The notes: a model not told the origin generated them from the letters alone. A stretch of DNA of 64,000 bases from Stropharia rugosoannulata (GCA_028532985.1 JANCIK010000001.1:4898001-4962000); one strand, 5' to 3'. Shown: positions 43,883 through 54,700, numbered from the stretch's first letter. Numbers and translations are program-made.

Positions 43883-46800
43883 TTAGTCGGACAGAACACC
43901 TATGTTATCCGTAAAACCTTGGTGAGTAATGCGAGGAAGTCCTTTAGTAAATAAATCAGCATAGTTGAACGAAGTGTTAATGTAAACAATAGAAAGGGAG
44001 TTGTTTTGAATAAGGTCACGTAAGAAATGAAAAGCAATATCAATATGTTTCGTACGTGCGTGAAACTCGGGATGATGGGCGATTGCAATCGCCGCCTGAT
44101 TGTCTGTAAAGATGGTGGGTGTGCGCGGAACAGGGAAGTCGAGTTCTCGATACAGAGAACAATGCCAAAGTACTTGCTTTGCAAGATGAGTCGCAGCAAT
44201 GTACTCAGCCTCCGCAGTCGAAAGTGCGACTGTGCTCTGCTTCTTAGAGCTCCATGCAACCGCGCCACCAGCCATCATAACAACATACCCGCTGATGGAC
44301 TTCCTGTCGTACCCAGAGGCCCAATCGGCATCACAATAGAAGTACGGGGTGTTGAAAAGAATGTCGTCCGATCCGCCATAAGTGAGTTTGTAGGTGCGTG
44401 TACCTTTGAGGTAACGGAATACACGCTTGATTGCGGTCCAATGCGTCGGCCTAGGGCGGCTGGTGAACTGCGCGAGCTTGTTGACGATATATGCAATGTC
44501 GGGGCGCGTTCCCAAAGCTAAATACATGAGAGAACCGATAAGCGCAGCATAGCCGTGTGATGCACGAAGATCCCGCTCATCTTGGGCGCTTAAGTCGCTG
44601 TCAGGCGTATCTTCGTCGTCGAGCTTCGCATTGGGGTCCACAGGCGTAGTAACAGGACTGGCATTGTCCATGCCAAATCTCTCCAGTAGTTTGTCGATGT
44701 AATGTGTCTGGCAGAGCGTGATAAGATGGTCCTCTTGACAGATCTTGAACCCAAGGAGCATAGACGGTCGACCTAGAGATTTCACGTCGAATTTGGTCTT
44801 TAACTCTTGCTCCACCCTGTCATTGAGATCGTCTGAGGTAGAGATGCTAAGGAAATCATCAACCCACACAAGTAGAATCGTGAAGGCATCACTATTTCGT
44901 CGGATATAACAGCAGTAATCTGTCTTGAGCTGCGTGAATCTGATGTCGTGAAGTGCACGGTTGAGTTCCTGGTTCCAAACGTTGCCCGCCTGCTTAAGAC
45001 CATAGAGGGAACGAATAAGACGACATACTCGTCCAGAGTTATCGTCGTAATGTGGGGGTTGAGACATATAAATTGTCTCGTTCACGTAGCCATTCAAATA
45101 AGCGCCCTTGACGTCAAATTGGCGCAGCTTAAGGTTGTGAACGGCGCTATAGGCAAGCAATGTGCGCAATGTTTCGAAGCGCATTACTGGGGCAAACGTC
45201 CCGTCTTCACTGTAGTCTGTACCAGGTTGCTGCGAGAATCCCTGGACGACAAGACGTGCCTTAAACTTAGTGACATTCCCGTGCTCGTCGTGCTTCTTTG
45301 TGAACACCCACTTGCAGCCAACTGTATTTCGTCCCTCTGGTAGGCGCTCCATCTGCCAGGTGCCCATTTCCATCAGAGTTGAATATTCTTCGTCCATAGC
45401 TGCCTTCCATTGGAAAGCTTCGGATCCTGCGAGCGCTTCTTCAGGTGTGCGAGGTATGTCGGGTTCACTGGCCGAATATGCACGCTCTAACTCGTTGAGA
45501 AAAGCCTCAGCAGTTACGTCCTTTGCCAGGTTTGTGCGCTCGCCCATATTCGCCTTGTTGCGCGACGAAGCAGGCTGTTGGGCGGCACTTTGCTGTAGGC
45601 GCTCAGAAGGCTTGCGCGCATCGGGATTCCCTGCTAACTTATAATCTACGGGTGCGAGTTGACGTCCTGATCGTCGAGGAGCGTCTGGAATCCCATCAGG
45701 TGGTGTAGTCTGGCCAGGAGTCCCATCTGGCGTTAAGGGTGGCTCTGGAGTGGGTGTATATCGAAGATGAGATGGTGCGGTCGTCTGGGGAATTGTGGGC
45801 GTATTATTCGAGCCGTGAATGGGTGCAGGAGACGTCTGAGTAGATGTAGAAGGGGTTTGCGAGGCTGGAACGTTGCCTGGCTCCCCCTCAGCCCGCAAAG
45901 TCGGTACAGGTGTGTCAAATTCAATCTCCTGCGGCTCTTCATCTTCGTTAAATGCTACATTGCGTGAGGACTTAATATTGCGCTTCTGAGGGTCATAATA
46001 GCGTACTGACTTCGATCCCTCATTAAAGCCCACAAAGACCATCTTCTTCGACCGTGGTTTAAGTTTGGACAGTCCCTTGGTCTCGTCCAACACCCATACA
46101 TCGCACCCAAACTCCCTGAGGTGCGAAACGTCCGGTCGCCGCCCGTGCCAGGCCTCATACGGCGTCATACCATTCAGAGCTCGTGTAGACGCACGGTTGC
46201 GTAAATAATTTGCATACGAGACAGCTTCATCCCACAAAAATAAGGGAAGATTTCGGGCAATAAGCATCGCACGAGCGAGCTCTAAAAGAGTGCGGTTGTA
46301 GAGCTCCGCTACACCGTTCTGAGACGGTGAATAAGGTGCTGTAGTTTCGATTTCAATGCCCCGCTTTGCTGCCCAGCGTCTAATCCTTTCGTTTACGAGC
46401 TCTGTGCCATTATCAAAACGCAAATATTTGGGGTACTCCCCGAAGCGTCTCTTGACCCGTTCTGCATGCTCCTCAATCCGATCCGCCGCCTCCACCTTGT
46501 TGTGCAGGAACAAAACTGAGTTATAACGTTTAGCGTCGTCCATAAAGGTGATATAATAATAATAACCTCCAATTGAGCGGACACCTATTGGTCCCCAAAC
46601 ATCGCTCATAGTACGCTCTCCAGGTGTGTTTGAGCGATGCTGAGCTTCAGCAGGGAAGGGCTTATGCGTCTGCTTGGCTTGGATACAAGCCTCGCACGAC
46701 CTGGGGGGAATAGACGTCTCGTCTACAGCCATTCTATCGACGTAGTTATCCCTGCTGAGTTTCTGGAGTGAGGGGACCGAGATGTGGCCAAAACAACGAT

Positions 46801-48154
46801 GCCACTGTGCCCAAGAACGCTTCTGAGGTGATGCAAAATTTGCACGTTCCTGTACTGCAACCTGAGCGCGAGCATTGAGCAAATACAGACGCCCATGCTT
46901 CACACCCGTCCCAATAACCTTATCCTTCCGGTCAAGGAGCACACACTTCCCATCCGAAAAAGCAACCTTTCCGTGTGCATCATCCAGGCGACCAAGCGAA
47001 AGCAAGCAGTTTTCTGCCTCGGGAACATGAAGCACGTCAACTAGACGATGTGTAATAAGTTGACCATCAATGTCGAATGTGAGTTTAACTGTTCCGCGGC
47101 CATGTGCAATGGCTGGCTTCTCTCCTATGCCGCGGACTGACGAATGTGTGAGAGTTTGATAATCAATAAATGCCTCACGGATGGGGCATATATGCGACGT
47201 TGTTCCCGAGTCCAAGAGCCAGTCGTACTTCGAAATAGTAGTAGAATTGCCAATAGCACGGGACATGTATGCGACTTCGTCATTCAGTGTGCTATTAATA
47301 TCTGCCCGTGCCTGGTGTGTACGACCCGATCTATGCGACCCTTTCCTGCCCTTCGGTCCCTGACCCTCGCGTCCTCCACCCTTAGCCCAACAGTCCTTCG
47401 AAATGTGGCCTTTCTTGTGACAATTGTAGCACTCCTTGTCAGAGTTGCCGCTCTTGCCAACAGAATTCTCACGAGATGGGTTGCAAGAATTTCCACGGGC
47501 TTGCAGTGACGTGCTTGATGTGGTTTCGCCAGTGCGTTCCCGTCTGCGACGTGCCTCCTCGAGCAGAACACCAACGAGCTCCTGGGATGTGACAGTAGGC
47601 TTGTTCCCACTGGAGCCGAGAAAGGATGAGGCATAATTCTCCCATGACTCTGGAAGTGATGTAAGGAGAATCATGACAAAATCCTCATCCGAGACCTTGC
47701 TGCCGAGAATGTGTAACTCCTCCTGGAGTTGCCGTAACTTTGCAATGTGTTCCGCCATGTCGCAACCTTCGTCTGCTGTAGCCCGAAATAGTGCATGTCG
47801 CGTGGCAAGCAAACCCAAACGACCCTTTGATTCCTTCACAACGCAGAGCTGTTCCCACATTTCGCGAGCAGTGGTAGCACCCATAATGTGCACCATTTCC
47901 GCATCACTGATGGCGAGCTCGATCCGACACCGAGCCTTGGCATCACCCTTGTCCCACGCGGCTTGCGCAGCCAATTCCTCCGAGGTAGGTAGTCCCGGCA
48001 CCATTGATCCTGGACGTCTTGCGCCTTCTTCGACATACTTGTCCAGTCCGAGGTCCACCAAAACTGCGAGCATGCGACGCTTCCATGGCATCCAGTTGTG
48101 GGCCTTCAACAATTCCATCCGATAGCTGCCGAGCGAAGTCTGGTCTTCAGACAT
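43883..48154 (-). CDS. Copia gag-pol polyprotein
   Basis: The start is ATG 48154, 135 nt after the 5' LTR, and the product is 1423 aa. The gag part (residues about 1-215, WMPWKRRMLAVL to VLLEEARRRRERTG) is followed by a CCHC knuckle (CYNCHKKGHISKDC). The protease motif is LLDSGTTSH. Integrase has a zinc finger (H-x3-G-H...CEAC) and catalytic D, D, E in DVWGP, RFDNGTE and NGVAELYNR. RT has KWVFTKK, QFDVKGAYLNG, SLYGLKQAG and WVDD in place of the commoner YVDD. RNase H has YCDADWA, STAEAEY and TDNQAAI. No frameshift or stop separates gag from pol, as is usual for Copia elements, which make less pol by other means. Confidence 0.95.
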   Translation of the reverse strand: MSEDQTSLGSYRMELLKAHNWMPWKRRMLAVLVDLGLDKYVEEGARRPGSMVPGLPTSEELAAQAAWDKGDAKARCRIELAISDAEMVHIMGATTAREMWEQLCVVKESKGRLGLLATRHALFRATADEGCDMAEHIAKLRQLQEELHILGSKVSDEDFVMILLTSLPESWENYASSFLGSSGNKPTVTSQELVGVLLEEARRRRERTGETTSSTSLQARGNSCNPSRENSVGKSGNSDKECYNCHKKGHISKDCWAKGGGREGQGPKGRKGSHRSGRTHQARADINSTLNDEVAYMSRAIGNSTTISKYDWLLDSGTTSHICPIREAFIDYQTLTHSSVRGIGEKPAIAHGRGTVKLTFDIDGQLITHRLVDVLHVPEAENCLLSLGRLDDAHGKVAFSDGKCVLLDRKDKVIGTGVKHGRLYLLNARAQVAVQERANFASPQKRSWAQWHRCFGHISVPSLQKLSRDNYVDRMAVDETSIPPRSCEACIQAKQTHKPFPAEAQHRSNTPGERTMSDVWGPIGVRSIGGYYYYITFMDDAKRYNSVLFLHNKVEAADRIEEHAERVKRRFGEYPKYLRFDNGTELVNERIRRWAAKRGIEIETTAPYSPSQNGVAELYNRTLLELARAMLIARNLPLFLWDEAVSYANYLRNRASTRALNGMTPYEAWHGRRPDVSHLREFGCDVWVLDETKGLSKLKPRSKKMVFVGFNEGSKSVRYYDPQKRNIKSSRNVAFNEDEEPQEIEFDTPVPTLRAEGEPGNVPASQTPSTSTQTSPAPIHGSNNTPTIPQTTAPSHLRYTPTPEPPLTPDGTPGQTTPPDGIPDAPRRSGRQLAPVDYKLAGNPDARKPSERLQQSAAQQPASSRNKANMGERTNLAKDVTAEAFLNELERAYSASEPDIPRTPEEALAGSEAFQWKAAMDEEYSTLMEMGTWQMERLPEGRNTVGCKWVFTKKHDEHGNVTKFKARLVVQGFSQQPGTDYSEDGTFAPVMRFETLRTLLAYSAVHNLKLRQFDVKGAYLNGYVNETIYMSQPPHYDDNSGRVCRLIRSLYGLKQAGNVWNQELNRALHDIRFTQLKTDYCCYIRRNSDAFTILLVWVDDFLSISTSDDLNDRVEQELKTKFDVKSLGRPSMLLGFKICQEDHLITLCQTHYIDKLLERFGMDNASPVTTPVDPNAKLDDEDTPDSDLSAQDERDLRASHGYAALIGSLMYLALGTRPDIAYIVNKLAQFTSRPRPTHWTAIKRVFRYLKGTRTYKLTYGGSDDILFNTPYFYCDADWASGYDRKSISGYVVMMAGGAVAWSSKKQSTVALSTAEAEYIAATHLAKQVLWHCSLYRELDFPVPRTPTIFTDNQAAIAIAHHPEFHARTKHIDIAFHFLRDLIQNNSLSIVYINTSFNYADLFTKGLPRITHQGFTDNIGVLSD

Positions 48155-48275
48155 AGTGACGTGGGAAAATGATAACTAATAGGCGCGCGAGGTGATGTAA
48201 CGATGTAAGCGAGTAAGGAGCTGACGTAGTAACAAGATAGAAGTCGAGGATAGAAGTGAGATGGTTAGTGCCTCT

Positions 48276-48289
48276 CAGGGCTCATAACC
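48276..48289 (-). promoter_or_regulatory. Copia primer site matching the initiator-Met tRNA anticodon arm
   Basis: The minus strand reads GGTTATGAGCCCTG directly after the 5' LTR. It is the complement of CAGGGCTCATAACC, the anticodon stem-loop of yeast initiator tRNA-Met. Drosophila copia and yeast Ty5 prime from a cut initiator tRNA in this way. The tRNA sequence is from memory of yeast; the host tRNA is not in the window. Confidence 0.7.
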
Positions 48290-48532
48290 TGTTGTAATCT
48301 GGCGCAGTGGTAAGGCGAATTAAAGACGATTTTTATTGAGGTCGCCCAACGGGCGTTTAAATACTGTACAAGATATTTACTAGAAAATTCTGTACGTAGA
48401 TAATTATCAATGCTATGATTTAATCCAAGAAAATTATTAGTAAGTATTGGAAATTATCCGAAGACTCTAGAAGAGTCTTGACGTTGTTGTGTCCGACTAC
48501 CATATGTGGTATTCTTTCACATGTCGTCAACA
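48290..48532 (-). repeat. 5' LTR of the Copia element
   Basis: It is 243 bp. Positions 48300-48310 on the plus strand read TGGCGCAGTGG, the same as the D-arm of yeast initiator tRNA-Met, 10 nt from the anticodon-arm match in the primer site. Confidence 0.95.
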
Positions 48533-48537
48533 AGGTG

Positions 48538-49240
48538 CCGTACATATACTATGGAAAGCCTATTGTCCCAATTGTAACAAACCTCTGTCGTGTCATCTTC
48601 CCCAAATGCAGAATCTATGATCACAAGGTGCATATATGCACCCCTCTTCATCTCACATAACACTCACAGCTTCAGGAAACCTTCCACAGGCCACAACCTT
48701 CGAGCATAGTCGAACTCTGTGCCCCGTGTATGCGCTGTATGGTATATGTTCACTTGCAAGTGCATACATCTTATGTCTATACTTCCCATTCATTGACTCG
48801 CCGATTACTTTACTACTTGTTACCAGACAGGCTGGCTTTCTCAGCCATCGATGCATCAATGTAGTAATGTCTAAGATAAGTCTATTCTTTGATGTATTCA
48901 GTATCGAGGTTAACAATCAAATTAGAGCGTCTAAGTCCTAGCATACAGATGTTGCTTAGGTGAGTGATTTGGCAGATATATGCTATTCCACTACGGTAGT
49001 GTAGTACTATTACTATTAGTATATAAATGTAGTCGTCTACTGCCAAAAAGGCACCTCAGAAATACACAGATTTACACGTATTGAACCAGATATTGTGTGA
49101 AAATCACCAGATATTACCGGAAGAGGTTGACACTTTAGTGACATGACGTAACATTCATCTCTCGGAAACGGCCAGATTGGGGGGAATCTACACGGTCTCT
49201 GCTGCTAATTTCTGGTGTGCCGGCATTACCCAGCTGGAAG
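48538..49240. other. Right part of element D beyond the Copia insertion
   Basis: This contains the continuation of the interrupted short frame, then AT-rich sequence and subterminal ATATCTGGT/ACCAGATATT motifs. No transposase was recognised. Confidence 0.5.
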
Positions 49241-49267
49241 CAGAACCGGTTTTCACTGGGATTAATC

Positions 49268-49565
49268 TCTTGCTCACTGATCTTATTCACTGACCCCTCA
49301 CTGACGGCTCACGGCTCTCACTGACATGCACTGCCACTCACTGACGGCTCACGGACCTCACGGATCAGTCACTGACGCTCACTGCCGGGTCACGGAACTC
49401 ACTGACCGTTCACTGACACTCACTGCCGAGTCACTGACCGCGCTGACCAGTCACTGACTGTTCACTGACCGAATGGACGGCTAACTGGCGTGTCAGTGCT
49501 ACTCACTGTCCGTTCACTGACTTCACTGACCAGTCACCAACACTCTGTAACCGACACTAACTAAC
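49268..49565. repeat. Degenerate CACTGAC satellite-like array
   Basis: Units such as TCACTGAC, CTCACTGCC, CTCACGGA and CCAGTCACTGAC repeat dozens of times at irregular 7-12 bp spacing. A similar tract is at 50085-50275, and short traces flank element B (42055-42073, 42885-42925). Confidence 0.8.
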
Positions 49566-50084
49566 ACTCGCTAACTCCATAGACAATAGCTCAGTTCCAC
49601 TGGACTGTCATATACAGACTTAGTGCGGTTACCATAGCCTTCACAGATACTTCATTTCCCTAGCCAGTGCATCCGGGTGTGGTTGTGCATAGACTGTACT
49701 ACGTAGTACTTGATATACTTCTCATAGAACAATTTGCAATTTATTTTCTACTTCTCGTCAACTTTTAGACTTTTTAAACTCAAAACAACCCCGGTCTTTT
49801 GAGATCTTACCCTGTACCAGAGCGAGCAGTGAACACATCTCATAAAAGCTTCCTGTGTGCTTCCTCTTCATCTCTTCAATTTTTTATTTCCCTTGAGCCT
49901 GTTACACCCCCTTTCTCTGCATTCTTTTCCGCGCGGCTATGGCCGTGCTTGCTGCAGCCAACGTTGCAGTTCTGGGGGTGGACAATGATGATACCATTAT
50001 TTAATCTCTGTACAAAGTAAACAGCAATGTTTGTGGCATGTCATATTGACAATTATCCTCGTAGATACTGATTGTTTTTGCTTG
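49566..50084. other. Spacer between two satellite tracts
   Basis: No gene was recognised. A pyrimidine-rich stretch around 49790-49960 has no domain. Confidence 0.35.
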
Positions 50085-50275
50085 TTCACTCACAAATTTC
50101 ACTGACACAGATAAGTAATGAACCTCACTGACAGCACACTAGTTTGTCACCAATTCTCGCTGACCCTCACTGACCCACTCTGTCACCTCACTGACTCTCA
50201 CTGCTCCCTCACCGACCATCACTGACTTGTCACTTACTCTCACGGATCCTCACTGCCGCCTCACTGCCTTTTACC
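50085..50275. repeat. Second CACTGAC satellite-like tract
   Basis: CTCACTGAC, CACTGCC and CACCTCACTGAC units recur, as at 49268-49565. Confidence 0.75.
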
Positions 50276-50569
50276 TGTGCCCCCGCCGCATCAATGAGCG
50301 TTCCCTTCAGGACCCCTGTACCTGCAAAGGTCATGCATCAACATTCATATTTGTAGTTATACTCATATACAGGCTGTAGAATGTCGTCCCGGGCTCTCCC
50401 CTTCACATAATACATATACCCGGATCAGAGCCCAGCATATGCCAACTCAGCAGGAAAATCCATCACTCGACTCTGTAAGCAAATGCAAACAAGTGGCGGG
50501 AGGGTATGAGCAAAAATGTGAGCATGTCATTTATGTACATTTAATAACGACTTCAACGATTACAAACAG

Positions 50570-51260
50570 ATTTGGTACAACCTCAGCCGGTCGAAGAAGG
50601 GGGTGATAGATGTCAAACAAAGAGATTAAACGATAGTGGTCCATCATCAGGATGGATGGCGGCCACTGAGAACTCGGGGAAGCATTCCCAGGAGTCCATC
50701 CAGCGTCAAAGGCATGTTCAATTATCAATCACCCACATCTCTCAAGCTGATTCGTGTTTTAAGCACGATGGACAGCTATATACTGCCCCAGATCTCCAAA
50801 CGATCAAGGGACGCGGTGGAAGATGCGATAGAAGCAGACAAAGAGCCGTTGAAAAAACGAAGTGAGCTCACATTACTTGTAGCCCATAGCTTTCTCCTTG
50901 ATTGATTTGGATACTGTGGCAATTATCAGAAACAACCGATGAAGGAACAAGATTCTTCAAGTTTCGGAAGCCATATACCCCAAAGCGGCCGTACGAGACA
51001 CGAAGGTATAACTGCACAAAAAATATCCGTGAGTTTATTTTTTGATCCAGTGAATACTACTCTGTAGCACAGTACTTACTTGATGAGTTTAAGCCTCCAT
51101 GAAATTCGATCGACAAGCATAACGGACGAAGATACTGGCAGTGGAAGACAAACATGAGGAATGGAGACAGGTTGCGTTCGGTGGCCAATCATTTACTATC
51201 TTATCATCTGATTATCTTCATTAGGTACGCCGTCCGCCCTCTCGGCCCGGTGGATTATTT
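50570..51260 (+). other. Gene-like repeat family (YTPKRPYKTRRY), best-preserved plus-strand copy
   Basis: The exon-like part ending near 50866 encodes SKRSRDAVEDAIEADKE and KK before the donor AAGTGAGCTC. After a 67-bp intron-like stretch, a second part (about 50930-51028) encodes FKFRKPYTPKRPYETRRY and is followed by GTGAGT and a further acceptor. The same architecture recurs in the other copies. Upstream there is an in-frame stop (near 50630), so the 5' structure is unclear. The similarity extends past the coding part to TCGGCCCGGTGGATTATTTTA. Whether it is a host multigene family or a TE gene cannot be decided here. Confidence 0.45.
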
Positions 51261-51753
51261 TAAGCAATCGTCGAGCGTGGAACGCGCCTTGCAGTATCCT
51301 GCTGGCCCGTAGATTTCAAGTAGATATTGTCACAACCCATAATGCAATTATCCATCAATCCTGGTGCTGCTACAAATATGTTCTGAGCTCAAAATGACGG
51401 ATGTCATGCTCTTTTCTCGCCTCGTCACACTCTTTATCACGGCCGCTCTAAGGCATGCCTCATGAATGCCGCCATTCCTTCGTGTAAGACATGTTTATCC
51501 ATTACCTATATTTCTCCAGTAATTCCCATAAATCCACATCACTGCCAACGCCGACCACTTATTGGTTACGAAACACAGGTCGTCAGATTCGTCATCTTCG
51601 TTCAGTCAGGGATAACATCATGGAATGTGGATAGCGAGGGATAGCGCTTACTTGTTAATATCTCGGTATTGGAAAACCGGGTTCAGTGGCTAGGCTATGT
51701 GAAAACGTCATGTCGTCTCCTCGGGTTTGACGGTTTGGTCATAAACAAATGTG

Positions 51754-51760
51754 TATAAAA
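51754..51760 (+). promoter_or_regulatory. TATA box of the secreted-protein gene
   Basis: TATAAAA lies about 105 bp upstream of the ATG at 51863, followed by a pyrimidine-rich leader. The distance is normal for fungal promoters. Confidence 0.5.
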
Positions 51761-51862
51761 GTCAGCCTATCGCCAAGTAAGAAAGCTGGCAGCTGCGCTC
51801 ACCCACCAAACTTTACATACTTTGTTCAATCTTTTCGCTGGTAGAAACCCCATACCCGAGTA

Positions 51863-52588
51863 ATGCGTGTCCTGAGTGTTTTATTTGCCACCTCTGCGCT
51901 TTTTTCCACGTCGGTCTACGCGCGCCCATCGCCTTATGTCCAAACAGACGGCGCTTCCCTGCTTGTGGTACAATTCATGCTTGTCTTCTTATCGAAGTGC
52001 AACTTACACTGTCCATAGCGCAACGACCAAGGACCAGTGCTTGTTAGGTGCGTTGATGCGCACACGTTTGCGGCCCCGTACGAAGTAGCGGCGACCCATC
52101 TAGACACCGCTCACCAGGCCCATAAATCTGCCGCCGCTGAACACAGGGAGGCATCAAATGAGCACATGCTAGCTTTCACCAACTCCCCTTCCGACCAATT
52201 AATACAAAAGGACTATCACCTAAATAAAATGTATGCGCACTACAAGGAAGGAGAGTCGCATGAAGAGCAAGCAAAAATCATCAAAGACATCGCGCAGGGA
52301 CATCGCGACATGGCGGCGAATGTGCGTGATGCGTTCGAATCTTCCTTTCTTTTGTCGAGTAAGAGTTGTTGCACAAAGTTATTACAGAGAGCAGTTGTCG
52401 ATCAACGCGTAGCTCTTTTAACTCATGTGCAAGCTGCGGATGCGCTTGTGTGGAACTGGAATGTATACTACATAGAGTATAATGGGACATTCCGCATTGG
52501 GGATTATGATGGGGAGATATGGGTATTAGTAATTAGCAAACTACGCATGAAGCACTGGTCACTGAATGGAGAGGTACAGAATGGGTAG
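51863..52588 (+). CDS. Small secreted protein, unknown function
   Basis: Exon 1 is 51863-51964 and exon 2 is 52019-52588, separated by a 54-bp intron with a weak donor (GTGGTA), giving 223 aa. Residues 1-20 (MRVLSVLFATSALFSTSVYA) form a clear signal peptide ending in VYA. The mature part is His- and Ala-rich at first (THLDTAHQAHKSAAAEHRE), highly polar and helical, with four or more short His-containing segments. It ends in an aromatic-rich stretch (WNWNVYYIEYNG). I recognise no domain. A second intron may lie near 52361-52395 (GTAAGAG...CAG), which would alter the C-terminal third. Small secreted proteins of this size are common in plant- and wood-associated fungi, but nothing here shows a role. 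Confidence 0.6.
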
Positions 52589-53159
52589 AATGGAGAGTGG
52601 CGTGTAATGTGCTGTTTCGCCAGAACACGGGTTCCTCGGCCATGGATCAGAGGGGCTGTGAAGGCGGACCGGAAAGGTGCCCAAAATAAGCAACTACGTC
52701 ACTCCGTAGTTTTCATATTAATCCACTTCAGGCATGTACACTTGGGCATATACGCCTCCGTTATTTCTCATGCAAGCTGCTGCATGAAAACGTATCCGCC
52801 GGACAGACAGACAATGTACGACCGCGCAGAGCCATGGTAGGCTGTGTCAGTGTACTGTTAAGTCTCCACCCGCCGCACTATTAATGACACCACACACTGA
52901 ACAGCACCTACTACATCGGTACGAGCTCTTCGCATGTCTCTGTGCCCTCTGAATAATAGATACACAGCATGACAAGAGCTTAGGGCGTTGTGTAAGCTAT
53001 TCCTCTGCGCATATGAAATGTATCTCTTCATAGAGGCATCAGAGTTCAAATTGAAACATAATGAGTACACAGGACATAACGTCATGGATTAGTGGCACTG
53101 AGACGGTATAAGTATCTGCAGAGGAATGACAATCGACAAGGCCGCTAGCGCTGCACCGC
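52589..53159. other. Intergenic, no feature seen
   Basis: No gene, repeat or RNA was recognised. Confidence 0.4.
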
Positions 53160-53820
53160 AGGCTCTATACAATTGCCATACGACGCTTTACGTGAGGCTA
53201 GAGGGTCCCGCTTCACTTCTCCGATACTCATGTATGCGTGCCGCAGCCAGGAGCACTGTCAATCGCCCAGTCACAGAGTGCCCTCGTTGAGACCCAATCC
53301 GGCCCATCCTCCTGGGTCCAGCATCATCGTCTATCCAGCATCACGATTCACATATTCAATGCTATGTCTCCCACTCCAGGTCTTCCCCTCCCACGTCCTG
53401 CCCTCCCACGTCCTGCCCTCCCACGTCCCCGCCCTTCCCAATGCGCTCTCTCTCTCCCGTGTATGTGCGCCGTTCATCCCTCACATTCGCATCTCACCTT
53501 CTTGCACATGCCCGGACCATCTGCATCAAATTCCACATCCAATCTTCTAACATCTCTCGTACTACTTCTCCACCCGCGTGTACTCCATCCTGAGTCCTAC
53601 TCCCACAAATTTACTGCCCTAATAACGCGCACGCGCACACGCAGAGCGTCCAGCAAGGTTGCAGCATACCGGCAATGGAGAGTATTTTTAATTGCATGGA
53701 TTCAAAGTGACACGGCTAACTATATCGAGAGCAAAATGTTCTGCGTGCCTAAACAGAGCTTCTTCGAGCCAAACTTTGTCTTTGTTGAAATGTACAGTCT
53801 TCCTTAGGGGGGTTAACTAG
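53160..53820 (-). repeat. GC-rich dispersed repeat fragment
   Basis: Pyrimidine-rich sequence on the plus strand, with CTCCCACGTCCTGCC repeated three times in a row near 53388-53425. It resembles the complement of the 22430-23660 family. The frames on the plus strand are compositional. Confidence 0.4.
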
Positions 53821-53929
53821 GAAAACGAATCTCAGGCCGACGGAAGCCGCATCGACCGCCCCACATGTAGTACACTGCACTACCCGTGCTCTGAGCTTTG
53901 ACGACACATTTGGTGTAGTACTCAATATT

Positions 53930-54700
53930 CCAGATAAAATATAGACATTGATTAAACGCCTGGCCTGCCAGTATTGGGATGACTCGAAGCGTACATGTCC
54001 ACAGTCAAGTAATCTAAAAATAATACCACGGGCCTAGAACCCGGACCTGATAAGGATAATCAGACGATAAGACAACGACTGGGTACCGGACGTACCTCTA
54101 TCTCTCTACCAGTATGTATCTTCTACCACTACCGCTGTTTATTGACCTTCATAGTCGCTTAAACACATCAGGTAAGTGTTGTACAGAGTAATCACTAGAC
54201 AAGATCAAACTCACGGATGTTTTTTGTGTATTTATATCCTCTTGTCTTGTACGGTCGCTGCGGGGTATGCGACCGACGTCTGGAACTCGAATGTTCTTGT
54301 GCCTTAGCCTTCGGTCTCTGAGAATGGGTACACAACCACGTTGGTCAAGGACCAAGCACAAACACTGAGTAATATGAGCTCACTTTGCTTTTTTGACCGA
54401 CTGTGATCCGGCTCCACTTCATCCTCCTCCCTGTCCCTTTTTTGCTTTGCGTGCTGGGGCTGTACATTCTTTTCAGCCCTGCTAGCACGTCAGCATGAGC
54501 TCTGTAGTATGGGAGTGACTGTCGATTGAACATGCCTTTGACTTTGCAGAAATCTCGGGGAATGATTCCCAGGGTCTTCAGTGACCGCCATCCATCTTGA
54601 TGACGAACCACCGTCGTTGAATTTGCTTGTTTGAATTGTATCACCCCCTGCTTTGATTGGCTGACAGTGAAGTAAATCTGCATTTAGTGGTATTCAGTAC
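53930..54700 (-). pseudogene. Gene-like repeat family (YTPKRPYKTRRY), frameshifted copy
   Basis: On the minus strand the first exon-like part encodes KQKRDREEDEVEPDH in one frame, matching the other copies. The second exon-like part has lost one base within the ACACCCCG run, so the YTPQRPYKT segment is out of frame. Introns and the 3' mark correspond to the other copies. Confidence 0.5.

Larger units (their letters stand above)
43633..48532 (-). mobile_element. Ty1/Copia LTR retrotransposon, complete, 4.9 kb
   Basis: LTRs of 243 bp lie at 43633-43875 and 48290-48532 and are identical as far as I can read. The target duplication is AGGTG (43628-43632 and 48533-48537). A single 1423-codon polyprotein with gag, protease, integrase, RT and RNase H in Copia order is intact. 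A primer site (48276-48289) and a polypurine tract (AAGGGGGAG, 43876-43884 on the minus strand) are present. It therefore looks like a very recent and possibly active insertion. Confidence 0.97.
43172..49260. mobile_element. TIR element D (about 1.18 kb) carrying a nested Copia element
   Basis: A perfect 20-bp inverted repeat CCCAGTGAAAACCGGTTCTG lies at 43172-43191 and, inverted, at 49241-49260. It is followed by weaker subterminal similarity (CTGGGT, ATATCTGG motifs). ATTAATC stands immediately outside on both sides (43165-43171, 49261-49267). Because ATTAAT is palindromic, it cannot be fully distinguished from an extension of the TIR. Removing the Copia element and one AGGTG leaves 1184 bp. 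The CAGTG within the end and the 7-bp repeat are somewhat hAT-like. No transposase was recognised. Confidence 0.8.

Noticed and set aside
48290..48330. tRNA gene or SINE head suggested by TGGCGCAGTGGTAAGGCG
   Set aside because: It lies inside the Copia LTR, no B box follows and no cloverleaf can be formed.
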